In this document: in pieces, positions 26,441 to 34,115 of the stretch
Numbering within the stretch: the first letter of the stretch is position 1
Layout: each line of letters opens with the position of its first letter
Assembly: GCA_964617765.1 (NCBI GenBank)
Contig: CAZTZY010000014.1
Span: 1-43,474 of the forward strand
Direction of reading: 5' to 3'
DNA: 43,474 bases
Source of the DNA: CAZTZY01 sp964617765
GTDB taxonomy: Bacteria; Pseudomonadota; Gammaproteobacteria; Pseudomonadales; DT-91
Made by a program: the position numbers and the translations under genes
The notes under the pieces: generated by a model
Databases searched by the model: none
The model's input: the letters and a program-made list of their open reading frames with translations, nothing else
Told to the model about the DNA's origin: nothing

Positions 26441-27835
26441 TTAACCCGGGTAGTATTCAGGTGCGAGGTTGTCGAAGCGGGTATATCTGCCAACAAAGGC
26501 CAGATGTACAGTGTCTGTAGGGCCGCTACGATGTTTTCCAATAATGATTTCTGCTTTACCTTTGTGCTCACTTTCAGGGTTATAAACTTCATCTCGATAG
26601 ATGAACATAATGATGTCTGCATCTTGCTCGATGGCGCCCGATTCGCGTAAATCAGACATTTGCGGGCGTTTATTGGGGCGACTTTCCAGGCTGCGGTTTA
26701 GCTGTGATAAGGCAATAACGGGGCAATTAAACTCTTTGGCCAAACTTTTCAATGAGCGTGAAATCTCGGATATTTCTGCAGTTCGACCTTCTGAGCGACC
26801 ATTAACTTGCATCAACTGCAGGTAATCCACCATGATTAAACCTATATCACCATATTCACGGTGAATGCGGCGTACCCGTGAACGAATTTCTGTAGGAGTC
26901 AGGGCTGGGGTGTCATCAATATATAGCGGTTTCTCGATCAGTTTTTTGGTAGCAATGCCCAGTTTTTGCCAATCATCATCTTTAATGTCGCCACGCTTGA
27001 TATCTCGACCATCAATTTTCCCTACAGCAGATACCAGGCGCATCATTAATTGCTCGGCAGACATCTCCATACTAAAAACCAATACTGGTTTTGGATTTTC
27101 CGGTTTGATAATGGCAGCTTCAACCAGATTCATCGCAAAAGAGGTTTTACCCATGGCAGGCCTCGCTGCAACAATAATCAAATCGGATTTCTGCAAACCG
27201 TTGGTGAGGTTATCAAGATCAGTAAACCCGCTGGAAAGCCCCGATAGTTGCCCTTTGTTTTTAACCAGATTCTCTATTTGCTCAATGGTATTTTTTAAGA
27301 TGGGTTTTATTTCCTGGGGTCCACCTTCTTTGGCTCGATTTTCAGCTATTTCCTGAAGTTCGCGTTCGGCTTCTTCAATGATATTTCGGGCGCTACGACC
27401 TTCTGGGTTACGAGTGATACGCTCAATATTATTAGCGGTGACCAATAACTTACGAGAAATGGATTTTTCTTGTACAACATTTGCGTAGGCGCGAATATTG
27501 GCAGTACTTGGGGTGTTATGTGCCAGTTCAGCAAGATAAGGTAGCCCTCCTACACTTTCTAATAAATCCAGATTCTGTAGTTTGTCATGAAGGGTAATAA
27601 CATCAAGTGGTTTATCGGCAGCGATCAATAACTCCATGGCGCGGAAAATATTGCGATGGTCATTACGATAAAAATCCATGGAAGTGACAAGATCCGCGAC
27701 ATCATGCCATTTATCATTGGCTAATAATAAACCGCCAATAACAGCTTGTTCCGCTTCAATTGAATGAGGAGGAAGTAATTGTTGAAGATCAAGTTCCTCT
27801 TCAAATAGTGGCGTGTCGAGATTATTTTTTTCCAT
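26441..27835 (-). CDS. dnaB: Replicative DNA helicase DnaB
   Basis: 464 residues, full length. The N-terminal helical domain (about 20-125, PHSIEAEQAVIGGLLL) interacts with primase and the loader. A linker leads to the RecA-like ATPase with Walker A ARPAMGKT (224-231), Walker B LIMVDYLQLM, and ALSQLNRSLESR with the SDLRESGAIEQDAD motif. It forms the hexameric 5'-3' helicase at the fork. No intein is present, although dnaB is a common intein site. It lies downstream of rplI behind a terminator, so it likely has a promoter in 27836-27918, but no good match was found. Confidence 0.97.
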   Translation of the reverse strand: MEKNNLDTPLFEEELDLQQLLPPHSIEAEQAVIGGLLLANDKWHDVADLVTSMDFYRNDHRNIFRAMELLIAADKPLDVITLHDKLQNLDLLESVGGLPYLAELAHNTPSTANIRAYANVVQEKSISRKLLVTANNIERITRNPEGRSARNIIEEAERELQEIAENRAKEGGPQEIKPILKNTIEQIENLVKNKGQLSGLSSGFTDLDNLTNGLQKSDLIIVAARPAMGKTSFAMNLVEAAIIKPENPKPVLVFSMEMSAEQLMMRLVSAVGKIDGRDIKRGDIKDDDWQKLGIATKKLIEKPLYIDDTPALTPTEIRSRVRRIHREYGDIGLIMVDYLQLMQVNGRSEGRTAEISEISRSLKSLAKEFNCPVIALSQLNRSLESRPNKRPQMSDLRESGAIEQDADIIMFIYRDEVYNPESEHKGKAEIIIGKHRSGPTDTVHLAFVGRYTRFDNLAPEYYPG

Positions 27836-27918
27836 GGTGGCTAAACTTACTTAAGGAGTAACAGCCTAGAACATTATTTTTTGATCAGCAAGAGCTAAGT
27901 TATTTGAATTATTTAAGC

Positions 27919-27952
27919 AAAAAACAGGAGCATATTTCTATGCCCCTGTTTT
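27919..27952 (-). terminator. Rho-independent terminator after rplI
   Basis: On the minus strand, an ACAGGGGCATA...TATGCTCCTGT stem (one mismatch) is followed by TTTTTT. It lies 25 bases beyond the rplI stop and closes the rpsF-rpsR-DUF2232-rplI transcript before dnaB. Confidence 0.85.
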
Positions 27953-27976
27953 ATTACGATCAAGAAAAATGATGTC

Positions 27977-28423
27977 TTATTGAGCAACAACAATAACAGT
28001 AACTGTTTGGGTAACGTCACTGTGAAGTTGAATGCTAACAGTGTATTCGCCGATTTCACGAATAACGCCATTAGGCATACGTACTTCGCTTTTAGCAACA
28101 GGAATACCAGAGGCAGTAACAGCCTCAGCAATATCACTGGTACCTATAGAGCCGAAGAGCTTTCCTTCATCGCCTGCGTTAGCTTCAATGCTCACTTTAA
28201 GGTCTTGTAGCTTGGTTGCGCGAGCTTCAGCGTCTGCAAGTTTCGCTGCCGCAGCTTTTTCAAGCTCAGCACGACGGGCATCAAAGCTTGCAATGTTTTC
28301 TTTGGTGGCTGGAACGGCTTTGCCGAAGGGGATTAAGTAGTTGCGACCATAACCGGCCTTAACATTGATTTGATCACCCAGACTACCCAACTTTCCTACT
28401 TTTTCTAATAAAATAACGTTCAT
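27977..28423 (-). CDS. rplI: 50S ribosomal protein L9
   Basis: 148 residues, standard. The N-terminal domain MNVILLEKVGKLGSLGDQIN and KAGYGRNYLIPFGKA is diagnostic. It is followed by the long connecting helix rich in A/E/K (about 45-75) and the C-terminal domain (GKLFGSIGTSDIAEAV). L9 binds 23S rRNA near the L1 stalk and helps translation fidelity. The ribosome site GAGAGGTGA precedes the ATG. It is the last gene before the terminator. Confidence 0.97.
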   Translation of the reverse strand: MNVILLEKVGKLGSLGDQINVKAGYGRNYLIPFGKAVPATKENIASFDARRAELEKAAAAKLADAEARATKLQDLKVSIEANAGDEGKLFGSIGTSDIAEAVTASGIPVAKSEVRMPNGVIREIGEYTVSIQLHSDVTQTVTVIVVAQ

Positions 28424-28434
28424 AACGTCACCTC

Positions 28435-29322
28435 TCAGCTGTCTTGATCTGTTGTTGTTTTTGGGAGCTTGTTACGAAAGTCGATAAAACAATCGGCAAG
28501 AGCTAATCCGGCTAAAATCACTTTTAGTGGATCCCAAATCATCAGTACCAAATAAAAAACAAAGTACCAATGTGGTTTCATTTTTTTGTGCAAGGCGTAA
28601 GCATGAAATAATGCAATACCTGCTATTAACAAGGGGAACAGTGCTAGCCACACCCAGGTTAAATATTGCGCGCCCAGTTGAAAAAAAAGACCAACAAGCA
28701 TTACGGCTGCTATTGATTCTATTTTTCCTAAACGCATCCGGTGAAATTCTTTTTGAAATTCACCCGGGTTGTAAAGTTTGGCTTGCCATGACCTTGCCAG
28801 TATCAAGCCAAGAAATGCGCCGATTATAAGCATCGTGCCAAAAAGACCAGCAATAAAAGTTGATTCAACTGAGACGGGCAATATGCCTTTAAAATCAGTT
28901 TGAAGTAACTGTTTTTGCCAATCCGCAAGAAACTGGTTAAAGGCATCTACAAAAGGACTTAATGAGTCACTGGCTAGTTTGTCCAGCCCGAGTGTGGCTA
29001 ATAAGCCGCACGCGGATAAACTCATCAATGTGTAGGACCAGGAAACCGTTTTCTTGAGTACCCAGCTTGTTATGCTTGCTGTGCTAATTAACAGTAATGG
29101 CATAAAGCTATCAAACCTGATGGCTAATGCTATTGTTGGTAATAAAGCCCAGAGCCACAACATGACGCCATCTCGTGCGCCAATCCGCAGAAACACCAGA
29201 CTCAGTGCCGCTGCGGCTAAAATACCGTTTGGCCACAGCACAGGACTGGTTATTAAGGTTATTAATAAAAATCCTAGCGCGTGACCGCGCCCTTGCATAA
29301 ACCAGCGTGCTAAGGGCAGCAT
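28435..29322 (-). CDS. DUF2232/YybS-like polytopic membrane protein
   Basis: 295 residues with about eight hydrophobic helices and short loops. It has the look of the DUF2232 (YybS-like) integral membrane proteins. Related genes sit between rpsR and rplI in several pseudomonad-type gammaproteobacteria, as here: it starts seven bases after rpsR and ends 11 bases before rplI. Function is unknown; some DUF2232 proteins resemble the membrane components of vitamin transporters, but no energising subunit is nearby. The ATG at 29322 has no recognisable ribosome site, so translation may depend on coupling to rpsR. Confidence 0.75.
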   Translation of the reverse strand: MLPLARWFMQGRGHALGFLLITLITSPVLWPNGILAAAALSLVFLRIGARDGVMLWLWALLPTIALAIRFDSFMPLLLISTASITSWVLKKTVSWSYTLMSLSACGLLATLGLDKLASDSLSPFVDAFNQFLADWQKQLLQTDFKGILPVSVESTFIAGLFGTMLIIGAFLGLILARSWQAKLYNPGEFQKEFHRMRLGKIESIAAVMLVGLFFQLGAQYLTWVWLALFPLLIAGIALFHAYALHKKMKPHWYFVFYLVLMIWDPLKVILAGLALADCFIDFRNKLPKTTTDQDS

Positions 29323-29329
29323 AAATTTA

Positions 29330-29557
29330 TTATTCGTGCGAATCCGTGTAAGGGATTAATGCCAGAAAGCGTGCACGTTTAATGGCTGTACCCAATTGGC
29401 GCTGGTATTTTGCAGTAGTGCCAGTGATACGGCTTGGAACAATTTTACCTGTTTCAGAAACATAGGCTTTTAGAGTTTCAATATCTTTGTAATCGATCTC
29501 TTTAATGCCTTCTGCAGAGAAACGACAGAATTTTCTACGACGGAAAAAACGAGCCAT
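29330..29557 (-). CDS. rpsR: 30S ribosomal protein S18
   Basis: 75 residues; MARFFRRRKFCRFSAEGIKEIDYKD and SETGKIVPSRITGT are diagnostic. It binds S6 on the 30S platform. It keeps a single cysteine in RRRKFC, so it is not a zinc-cluster form. It lies 19 bases downstream of rpsF in the same operon. Confidence 0.97.
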   Translation of the reverse strand: MARFFRRRKFCRFSAEGIKEIDYKDIETLKAYVSETGKIVPSRITGTTAKYQRQLGTAIKRARFLALIPYTDSHE

Positions 29558-29576
29558 ATTATTCTCCTCGCCTTAA

Positions 29577-30023
29577 TTATAGGGTTTCAGCTTCAGCATC
29601 TTCTGCTGAGCCATCGATTAAATCATCGTCTTCATCATCATCGGAATCAAAAGCAGGACGAGAAGATTCAGAAGCTCGGCGTTGATCACGGCTTTCTTTT
29701 TCTTTTTCAGCTTTCATGATGAAAGATTCTTCGGTGACAGGTTCATCACGACGAATAACCAGATTACGCAGTACGGCATCGTTATAACGGAAGCTGGAAT
29801 CAAGCTCATCGAAGGCCGCTTGGCTCATTTCCACGTTCATCAATACGTAATGTGCTTTGTGAATTTTATTGATTGGATAGGCAAGTTGGCGACGTCCCCA
29901 GTCTTCTAAACGGTGGATTTTTCCACCATCAGCCTCGATGACGCCTTTATAGCGCTCGATCATGCCAGGAACTTGCTCGCTTTGATCTGGATGTACCAGA
30001 AATACGACTTCGTAATGACGCAT
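29577..30023 (-). CDS. rpsF: 30S ribosomal protein S6
   Basis: 148 residues. The core MRHYEVVFLVHPDQSEQVPG, EDWGRRQLAYPINKIHKAHYVL and DAVLRNLVIR is clearly S6. The C-terminal ~50 residues form an acidic extension (FDSDDDEDDDLIDGSAED), longer than the poly-glutamate-receiving tail of E. coli S6. It pairs with S18 in the ribosome. It starts after AAGGGAGA and is preceded by a ~100-base leader with a good promoter. Confidence 0.97.
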   Translation of the reverse strand: MRHYEVVFLVHPDQSEQVPGMIERYKGVIEADGGKIHRLEDWGRRQLAYPINKIHKAHYVLMNVEMSQAAFDELDSSFRYNDAVLRNLVIRRDEPVTEESFIMKAEKEKESRDQRRASESSRPAFDSDDDEDDDLIDGSAEDAEAETL

Positions 30024-30123
30024 ACTCTATTCTCCCTTCGGTTTGGCCTTCCGTGTATGCGTTACACAGTAAGGTAAGGAGTTAATGGGGCTAGCTAGAT
30101 TACTCTGGCTAGCGAAAATAAGG
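30024..30123 (-). promoter_or_regulatory. rpsF leader, possible S6:S18 binding RNA
   Basis: The transcribed leader holds a GTGTA-ACGCA-TACAC hairpin (30053-30067 on the plus strand) directly next to CGG-AAGGCCAAA-CCG (30039-30053), ending at the ribosome site. A leader RNA bound by the S6:S18 complex is known in many bacteria. The position fits, but I could not match the full consensus. Confidence 0.3.
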
Positions 30124-30129
30124 AAGCGG

Positions 30130-30158
30130 ATTGTATGGAGGTCTTGGTTAATATGCAA
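30130..30158 (-). promoter_or_regulatory. Sigma-70 promoter of the rpsF operon
   Basis: On the minus strand: TTGCAT (30158-30153), a 17-base spacer, TACAAT (30135-30130). It lies just downstream of the rlmB stop and about 110 bases before rpsF, giving the operon its own promoter separate from rnr-rlmB. Confidence 0.6.
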
Positions 30159-30169
30159 GCAATTTAGCT

Positions 30170-30907
30170 TTATGAAACCAATTGACGTTGACGAACCATC
30201 TCAAATAAGCAAACGCCGGCTGCTACGGAAACATTCAGACTGCTGACACTGCCTGCCATCGGTAATTTGGCAAGATAATCGCAATGATCGCGGGTTAACC
30301 TTCGCATACCCTTGCCTTCAGCACCCATGACCAGAGCCATTGGTCCTTTTAACTCAAGTTCGTAGAGGTTTTTTTCAGCCTCGCCGGCAGTGCCAATAAT
30401 CCAGATGCCGCGTTGTTGTAATTGCTCGAGGCAGCGGGCGAGATTGGTAACGGGGTATACCGGCATCACATCAGCTGCTCCGCAAGCTACCTTTCGTACG
30501 GTGGCATTAATAGAGGCGGATTTATCCTTGGGGAAAATGACGGCATGAACGCCGGCGGCATCTGCGGTGCGTAAACAGGCACCAAGGTTATGCGGGTCAG
30601 TCACGCCATCCAGCACCAGTAGTAAGGGTGGTTCTTGCAGGTTATCTAACAGCTCTTCCAAAGATTGGTGCTGTTGTTTTTCTTGAGCCTCGATCACTAC
30701 GCCCTGGTGTTGTTCTCCGCCCGATTTTTTATTAAGTTCATCCTTGTTGCAGGGTATGCATTCCACATCTTGCGATTGTGCCAGTTGCAACACTTGTTGC
30801 AGGCGTTGATCCTGGCGATTGGCATCAAAATAGAGTGCTTCAATAGTATCAGCCTGATGTTTGAGTGCGCTTTGTACGGCATGTAAACCGTAAATAATTT
30901 GTGCCAC
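30170..30907 (-). CDS. rlmB: 23S rRNA (guanosine-2'-O)-methyltransferase RlmB
   Basis: 245 residues, SPOUT class. An N-terminal substrate-binding domain (IYGLHAVQSAL...) is followed by the knotted SAM-binding domain with the three motifs LDGVTDPHNLGACLRTADA, LVMGAEGKGMRRL and LPMAGSVSSLNVSVAAGV. RlmB methylates G2251 (E. coli numbering) in the peptidyl-transferase loop. The start codon is GTG at 30907, with AAGGAG about ten bases upstream overlapping the rnr stop region. It is the second gene of an rnr-rlmB operon, a common gammaproteobacterial arrangement. Confidence 0.95.
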   Translation of the reverse strand: MAQIIYGLHAVQSALKHQADTIEALYFDANRQDQRLQQVLQLAQSQDVECIPCNKDELNKKSGGEQHQGVVIEAQEKQQHQSLEELLDNLQEPPLLLVLDGVTDPHNLGACLRTADAAGVHAVIFPKDKSASINATVRKVACGAADVMPVYPVTNLARCLEQLQQRGIWIIGTAGEAEKNLYELELKGPMALVMGAEGKGMRRLTRDHCDYLAKLPMAGSVSSLNVSVAAGVCLFEMVRQRQLVS

Positions 30908-30921
30908 CTTGGGTAATCTCC

Positions 30922-33366
30922 TTATCGGCGTTTGCGGGTTTTTGAGGTGCTATTTTTGCCCGCTTTTTTCGCCGGTGGTTTACCGGAAGGTTTTGTTGAT
31001 GGTTTACCGGCAGGTTTATGGGAAGGAGAGACACTGGCTTTCGAGCCTGAATGTTTTTTTGCTGTACCGCTTTTATGTGCCTGTTTATTGACTGGCGATT
31101 TGCCCACAGAGTGTGCGGTGGCCGATACAGGTTTGCCTGCCAGGCTCAAATTCACTTTACGTTCTTTGAGGTCGACGCCAGTGATGATTACCGACACTTT
31201 ATCACCAATCCTGAACACCATGCGTGTGCGTTCACCGATTAATCGTTGTTTGCCGGCATCGAAAATAAAGAAATCAGAACCTAGCTGGCTAACATGTACC
31301 AGTCCTTCAGCATAGAGGTTGCTTAATTCCACAAAGAAACCAAACGAAGTGACGCTGGTGATAATGCCTTCGAAAGTATCGCCCAGATGCGCTTGTAAAT
31401 ATTCGCATTTGAGCCAGTTATTCACGTCACGGGTGGCATCATCTGCGCGGCGTTCGGCCATTGAGCAATGCTCGCCGAGTTGCATTAGTTCAGGTAAGGC
31501 GTAAGGATATATTTTATCCTTGGCCAAAGGTTTCTGTTCGGCCGTTCGCCGCACATTTTTTGAGGGCATATCACTGCGAATCACTGAACGAATGGCGCGA
31601 TGGACTAACAAATCCGGATAGCGGCGAATCGGGGAAGTGAAGTGTGTGTAGGCTTCATAAGCCAGGCCGAAGTGACCTTTGTTATCGGGTTCGTAAACGG
31701 CCTGGCTCATCGAGCGCAACATCATGGTCTGGATGAGGTTGGCATCAACCCGGTCTTTTACCTGTTGAAATAAGGTTTGATAATCCAGTGGACTGGGTTT
31801 TGTTCCGCCGGTTAAAGTTAAACCCAATTCACCGATAAAGTTTTGCAGGTTGCCCAGACGTTTTTCTGTTGGGCCTTCATGAGAGCGGTATAATGCTGGA
31901 ATTTTGTGTTTTTCCAGAAAATTTGCGGTGGCAACATTCGCGCACAGCATGCATTCCTCAATCAGTTTATGGGCATCGTTACGCACGACAGGAATGATGG
32001 ATTCAATCTTGCGTTGCTCATTAAAGATGATGCGAGTTTCCGTGGTTTCAAAATCAATCGCGCCACGAATCAGGCGTTGTGAGCGCAAGGCATGGTAGAG
32101 GTTATGCAGTTCATCAATATGAGGTACCAAAGCTGCGTAACTGCCTCGAATCAAACTGTCGGCATCGTCTTTTTCCTGTAGTAGTCTGCCAACTTCAGTA
32201 TAAGTCAGGCGTGCATGGGAATGCATAACGCCTTCATAAAACTCGTAACCGGTCATAATGCCCTTGGCGTTGATTTGCATATCGCACACCATGCAGAGGC
32301 GATCCACGGCAGGTTTTAATGAACATAAGCCGTTAGAGAGTTGTTCGGGCAGCATAGGGATTACATTCTCGGGGAAGTATACCGAGGTGCTGCGCAGGCG
32401 CGCTTCATCATCCAGTGCAGTGCCTATGGCGACATAATGGGAAACATCAGCAATAGCAACAATCAGGCGCCAGCCACCACCGCGAGGTTTTTTCTCGCAA
32501 TAAACGGCATCATCAAAATCGCGAGCATCTTCACCATCAATGGTGACCAGCGGTAAATCACGAATATCCATTCGATGTAATTTATCTTTCTTGGTGGGTT
32601 CCGGGGCGAATTTTTCAGCCTGCTCTAACACCTTTGCGGGCCATTCGTAAGGAATGCCAAACGTGCGAGTGGCAATCTGGATTTCCATGCCCGGTGCCAT
32701 TTCATTGCCCAGTACTTCGACAATCACACCTTGAGGAGGGCGTTTGGCATCGGGTTGCCTGGTGATTTCAACGACTACAATCGTTTCATGTTCAGCGTTA
32801 ATGGTGAATTGCTGATCAATATAAACGGTATGCTGGATTTTCGGGTTATCAGGAACTACGCGCTGTTTGTTTTCTTCGATGAACAGTTTACCTACAACGC
32901 GATGGGTATTGCGTTCGGTCACTTCAACGATTTCACCTTCGAGTTTGCCTTTTTTATCGCGGCTCATTACTCGTGCTAATACTTTATCGCCATCAAACAC
33001 CTTGCGCATTTCCCGATAATGCAGGAATAAGTCTTCGCCACCACCTTCAGGAAGTACAAAACCATAACCGTCTTTATGTGCCATGACTTTGCCGGCAATT
33101 AATGCACTGCGATCAGGCAGGATAAATAAACCCTGGTCATTTTCGGACAGCTGGCCTTCGCGCATCATGGCTTTCAGGCGGCGTAACAGTGCAATTTCCT
33201 GTTCTTCTTCGTGAAGCTGTAATGTCTTGCAGAGTTTGTTGAATGACCATGCGCTACCATCATCTTGCATCAAGTCGATGATAAATTCTCTGCTGGGAAT
33301 GGGGCTATCGTATTTGGCAGCTTCCCTGTCGGCGTGTGGATCGTTAATCCGTGATTTTCTACTCAT
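30922..33366 (-). CDS. rnr: Ribonuclease R
   Basis: 814 residues. Domains in order: N-terminal winged-helix region (about 20-90), two cold-shock OB domains (GYGFVLPEGGGEDLFL...), the RNB catalytic core (TIDGEDARDFDDAVYCE, with metal-binding aspartates; SPIRRYPDLLVHR), an S1 domain (GIITSVTSFGFFVELSN) and a long lysine/serine/proline-rich basic tail of about 80 residues. This processive 3'-5' exoribonuclease degrades structured RNA in rRNA quality control and trans-translation. The tail is typical of RNase R rather than RNase II. First gene of rnr-rlmB. Confidence 0.96.
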   Translation of the reverse strand: MSRKSRINDPHADREAAKYDSPIPSREFIIDLMQDDGSAWSFNKLCKTLQLHEEEQEIALLRRLKAMMREGQLSENDQGLFILPDRSALIAGKVMAHKDGYGFVLPEGGGEDLFLHYREMRKVFDGDKVLARVMSRDKKGKLEGEIVEVTERNTHRVVGKLFIEENKQRVVPDNPKIQHTVYIDQQFTINAEHETIVVVEITRQPDAKRPPQGVIVEVLGNEMAPGMEIQIATRTFGIPYEWPAKVLEQAEKFAPEPTKKDKLHRMDIRDLPLVTIDGEDARDFDDAVYCEKKPRGGGWRLIVAIADVSHYVAIGTALDDEARLRSTSVYFPENVIPMLPEQLSNGLCSLKPAVDRLCMVCDMQINAKGIMTGYEFYEGVMHSHARLTYTEVGRLLQEKDDADSLIRGSYAALVPHIDELHNLYHALRSQRLIRGAIDFETTETRIIFNEQRKIESIIPVVRNDAHKLIEECMLCANVATANFLEKHKIPALYRSHEGPTEKRLGNLQNFIGELGLTLTGGTKPSPLDYQTLFQQVKDRVDANLIQTMMLRSMSQAVYEPDNKGHFGLAYEAYTHFTSPIRRYPDLLVHRAIRSVIRSDMPSKNVRRTAEQKPLAKDKIYPYALPELMQLGEHCSMAERRADDATRDVNNWLKCEYLQAHLGDTFEGIITSVTSFGFFVELSNLYAEGLVHVSQLGSDFFIFDAGKQRLIGERTRMVFRIGDKVSVIITGVDLKERKVNLSLAGKPVSATAHSVGKSPVNKQAHKSGTAKKHSGSKASVSPSHKPAGKPSTKPSGKPPAKKAGKNSTSKTRKRR

Positions 33367-33526
33367 GTAAACCTTATTAATTATTATGTCGAAGCGTCAA
33401 AACAAAGCTTCTGAAGCCTCATTATTAGCAAAAAAACTGCATTAAGAAAGCGAATCCTGAGCGGAATACTTTCGGGAATATAAGCAGTGTAGCAATAGAT
33501 ATGGGGGCGAAGGGTGCAAACTGCAA

Positions 33527-33551
33527 GAAAAAAGCCCTGATTACGCAGGGC
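33527..33551 (-). terminator. Rho-independent terminator of the LexA-box small gene
   Basis: Minus-strand GCCCTG-CGTAAT-CAGGGC followed by TTTTTT (33551 to 33528). It lies about 85 bases beyond the stop of the 67-residue gene. The whole gene is thus a closed unit of promoter, ORF and terminator. Confidence 0.85.
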
Positions 33552-33634
33552 AAGTGGGGTGAGAGGGTGAAACCCACTGAATTATTACTAATGCTTCAGT
33601 GCATTCAGGTGAATAATTCAGGGTTGGGGAATAA

Positions 33635-33838
33635 TCAAGCGTAATTTCTGACAAAATATTGAGCCGGACGTGTACGACCAAAAAGGTCAATGGAAGGTGA
33701 CTGCAAAATTGCCAGCATGTGGTTGTTCTGGTCGTAAACGTAGGTTTTCAAACCCTTGTTCTTCACCTTTGATCCGGCAGCCACACGGATTATTTGGCGG
33801 AAATGGCTGTAATCAACTTTTTTTAGATTCTTATTCAT
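33635..33838 (-). CDS. Small basic protein of unknown function, probable SOS gene
   Basis: 67 residues from the ATG at 33838, chosen for the strong AAGGTGAA ribosome site just upstream; the frame is open to 33886 but without a better start. The protein (MNKNLKKVDYSHFRQIIRVA...FGRTRPAQYFVRNYA) is strongly basic, with only three acidic residues. It has no signal peptide or membrane helix and contains a probable beta hairpin around GLKTYVYDQNNHMLAIL. I do not recognise the family; it is not SulA-, TisB- or UmuD-like. Two LexA-type boxes bracket its promoter and a clean terminator follows, so it is probably a single-gene SOS transcript. Basic charge would suit nucleic-acid binding, but this is inference. 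Confidence 0.8.
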   Translation of the reverse strand: MNKNLKKVDYSHFRQIIRVAAGSKVKNKGLKTYVYDQNNHMLAILQSPSIDLFGRTRPAQYFVRNYA

Positions 33839-33857
33839 GATTAATTCACCTTTATAT

Positions 33858-33873
33858 GTGTATTTATGTACAG
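33858..33873 (-). promoter_or_regulatory. LexA-type box at the transcription start
   Basis: GTGTATTTATGTACAG on the plus strand reads CTGTACATAAATACAC on the gene strand. It fits CTGT-N8-ACAG with one mismatch in the second arm. It begins at the -10 hexamer and covers the start point, a classic repressor position. Confidence 0.6.
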
Positions 33874-33900
33874 TATATGTATGCATTAACAGTAGTGCAA
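33872..33900 (-). promoter_or_regulatory. Sigma-70 promoter of the small SOS-type gene
   Basis: Minus strand: TTGCAC (33900-33895), an exact 17-base spacer, and TATACT (33877-33872). The start point would fall near 33865, about 25 bases before the ATG at 33838. Confidence 0.7.
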
Positions 33901-33907
33901 GTTTTTT

Positions 33908-33923
33908 CTGTGTATATATACAG
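33908..33923 (-). promoter_or_regulatory. Perfect LexA-type box upstream of the -35
   Basis: CTGTGTATATATACAG matches CTGT-N8-ACAG exactly, with the alternating TATA core of gammaproteobacterial LexA sites. Its centre is 50 bp from the centre of the other box, close to five helical turns, which would put both LexA dimers on the same face. Confidence 0.75.
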
Positions 33924-33934
33924 TATTATTTTGA

Positions 33935-33946
33935 ATTGGTGCCAAT
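33935..33946. promoter_or_regulatory. Short inverted repeat upstream of the dioxygenase genes
   Basis: ATTGG-TG-CCAAT, two 5-base arms. It lies between the SOS-type promoter and the Rieske dioxygenase genes, about 170 bases before their start. It could be an operator, but no regulator gene is nearby and a repeat this short can arise by chance. Confidence 0.2.
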
Positions 33947-34115
33947 GTGGATCAAGTAACTGCCTGAATTCCTGGAAGAAGCTAAAGTAAAACGATGACA
34001 ACACTATGACGGATCAGCATTTTGTATTAATAATGTAGAGGCACAGTTTGCATAAACCGGTAAAACGCATTTCCCGGAATTGTTAAAAGCTCAAGAAATT
34101 TATCAAGAGGGATAT

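Noticed and set aside
33839..33886. Sixteen-codon N-terminal extension of the SOS-type small protein
   Set aside because: It would include the start-site LexA box and lacks a ribosome site; AAGGTGAA marks the ATG at 33838.
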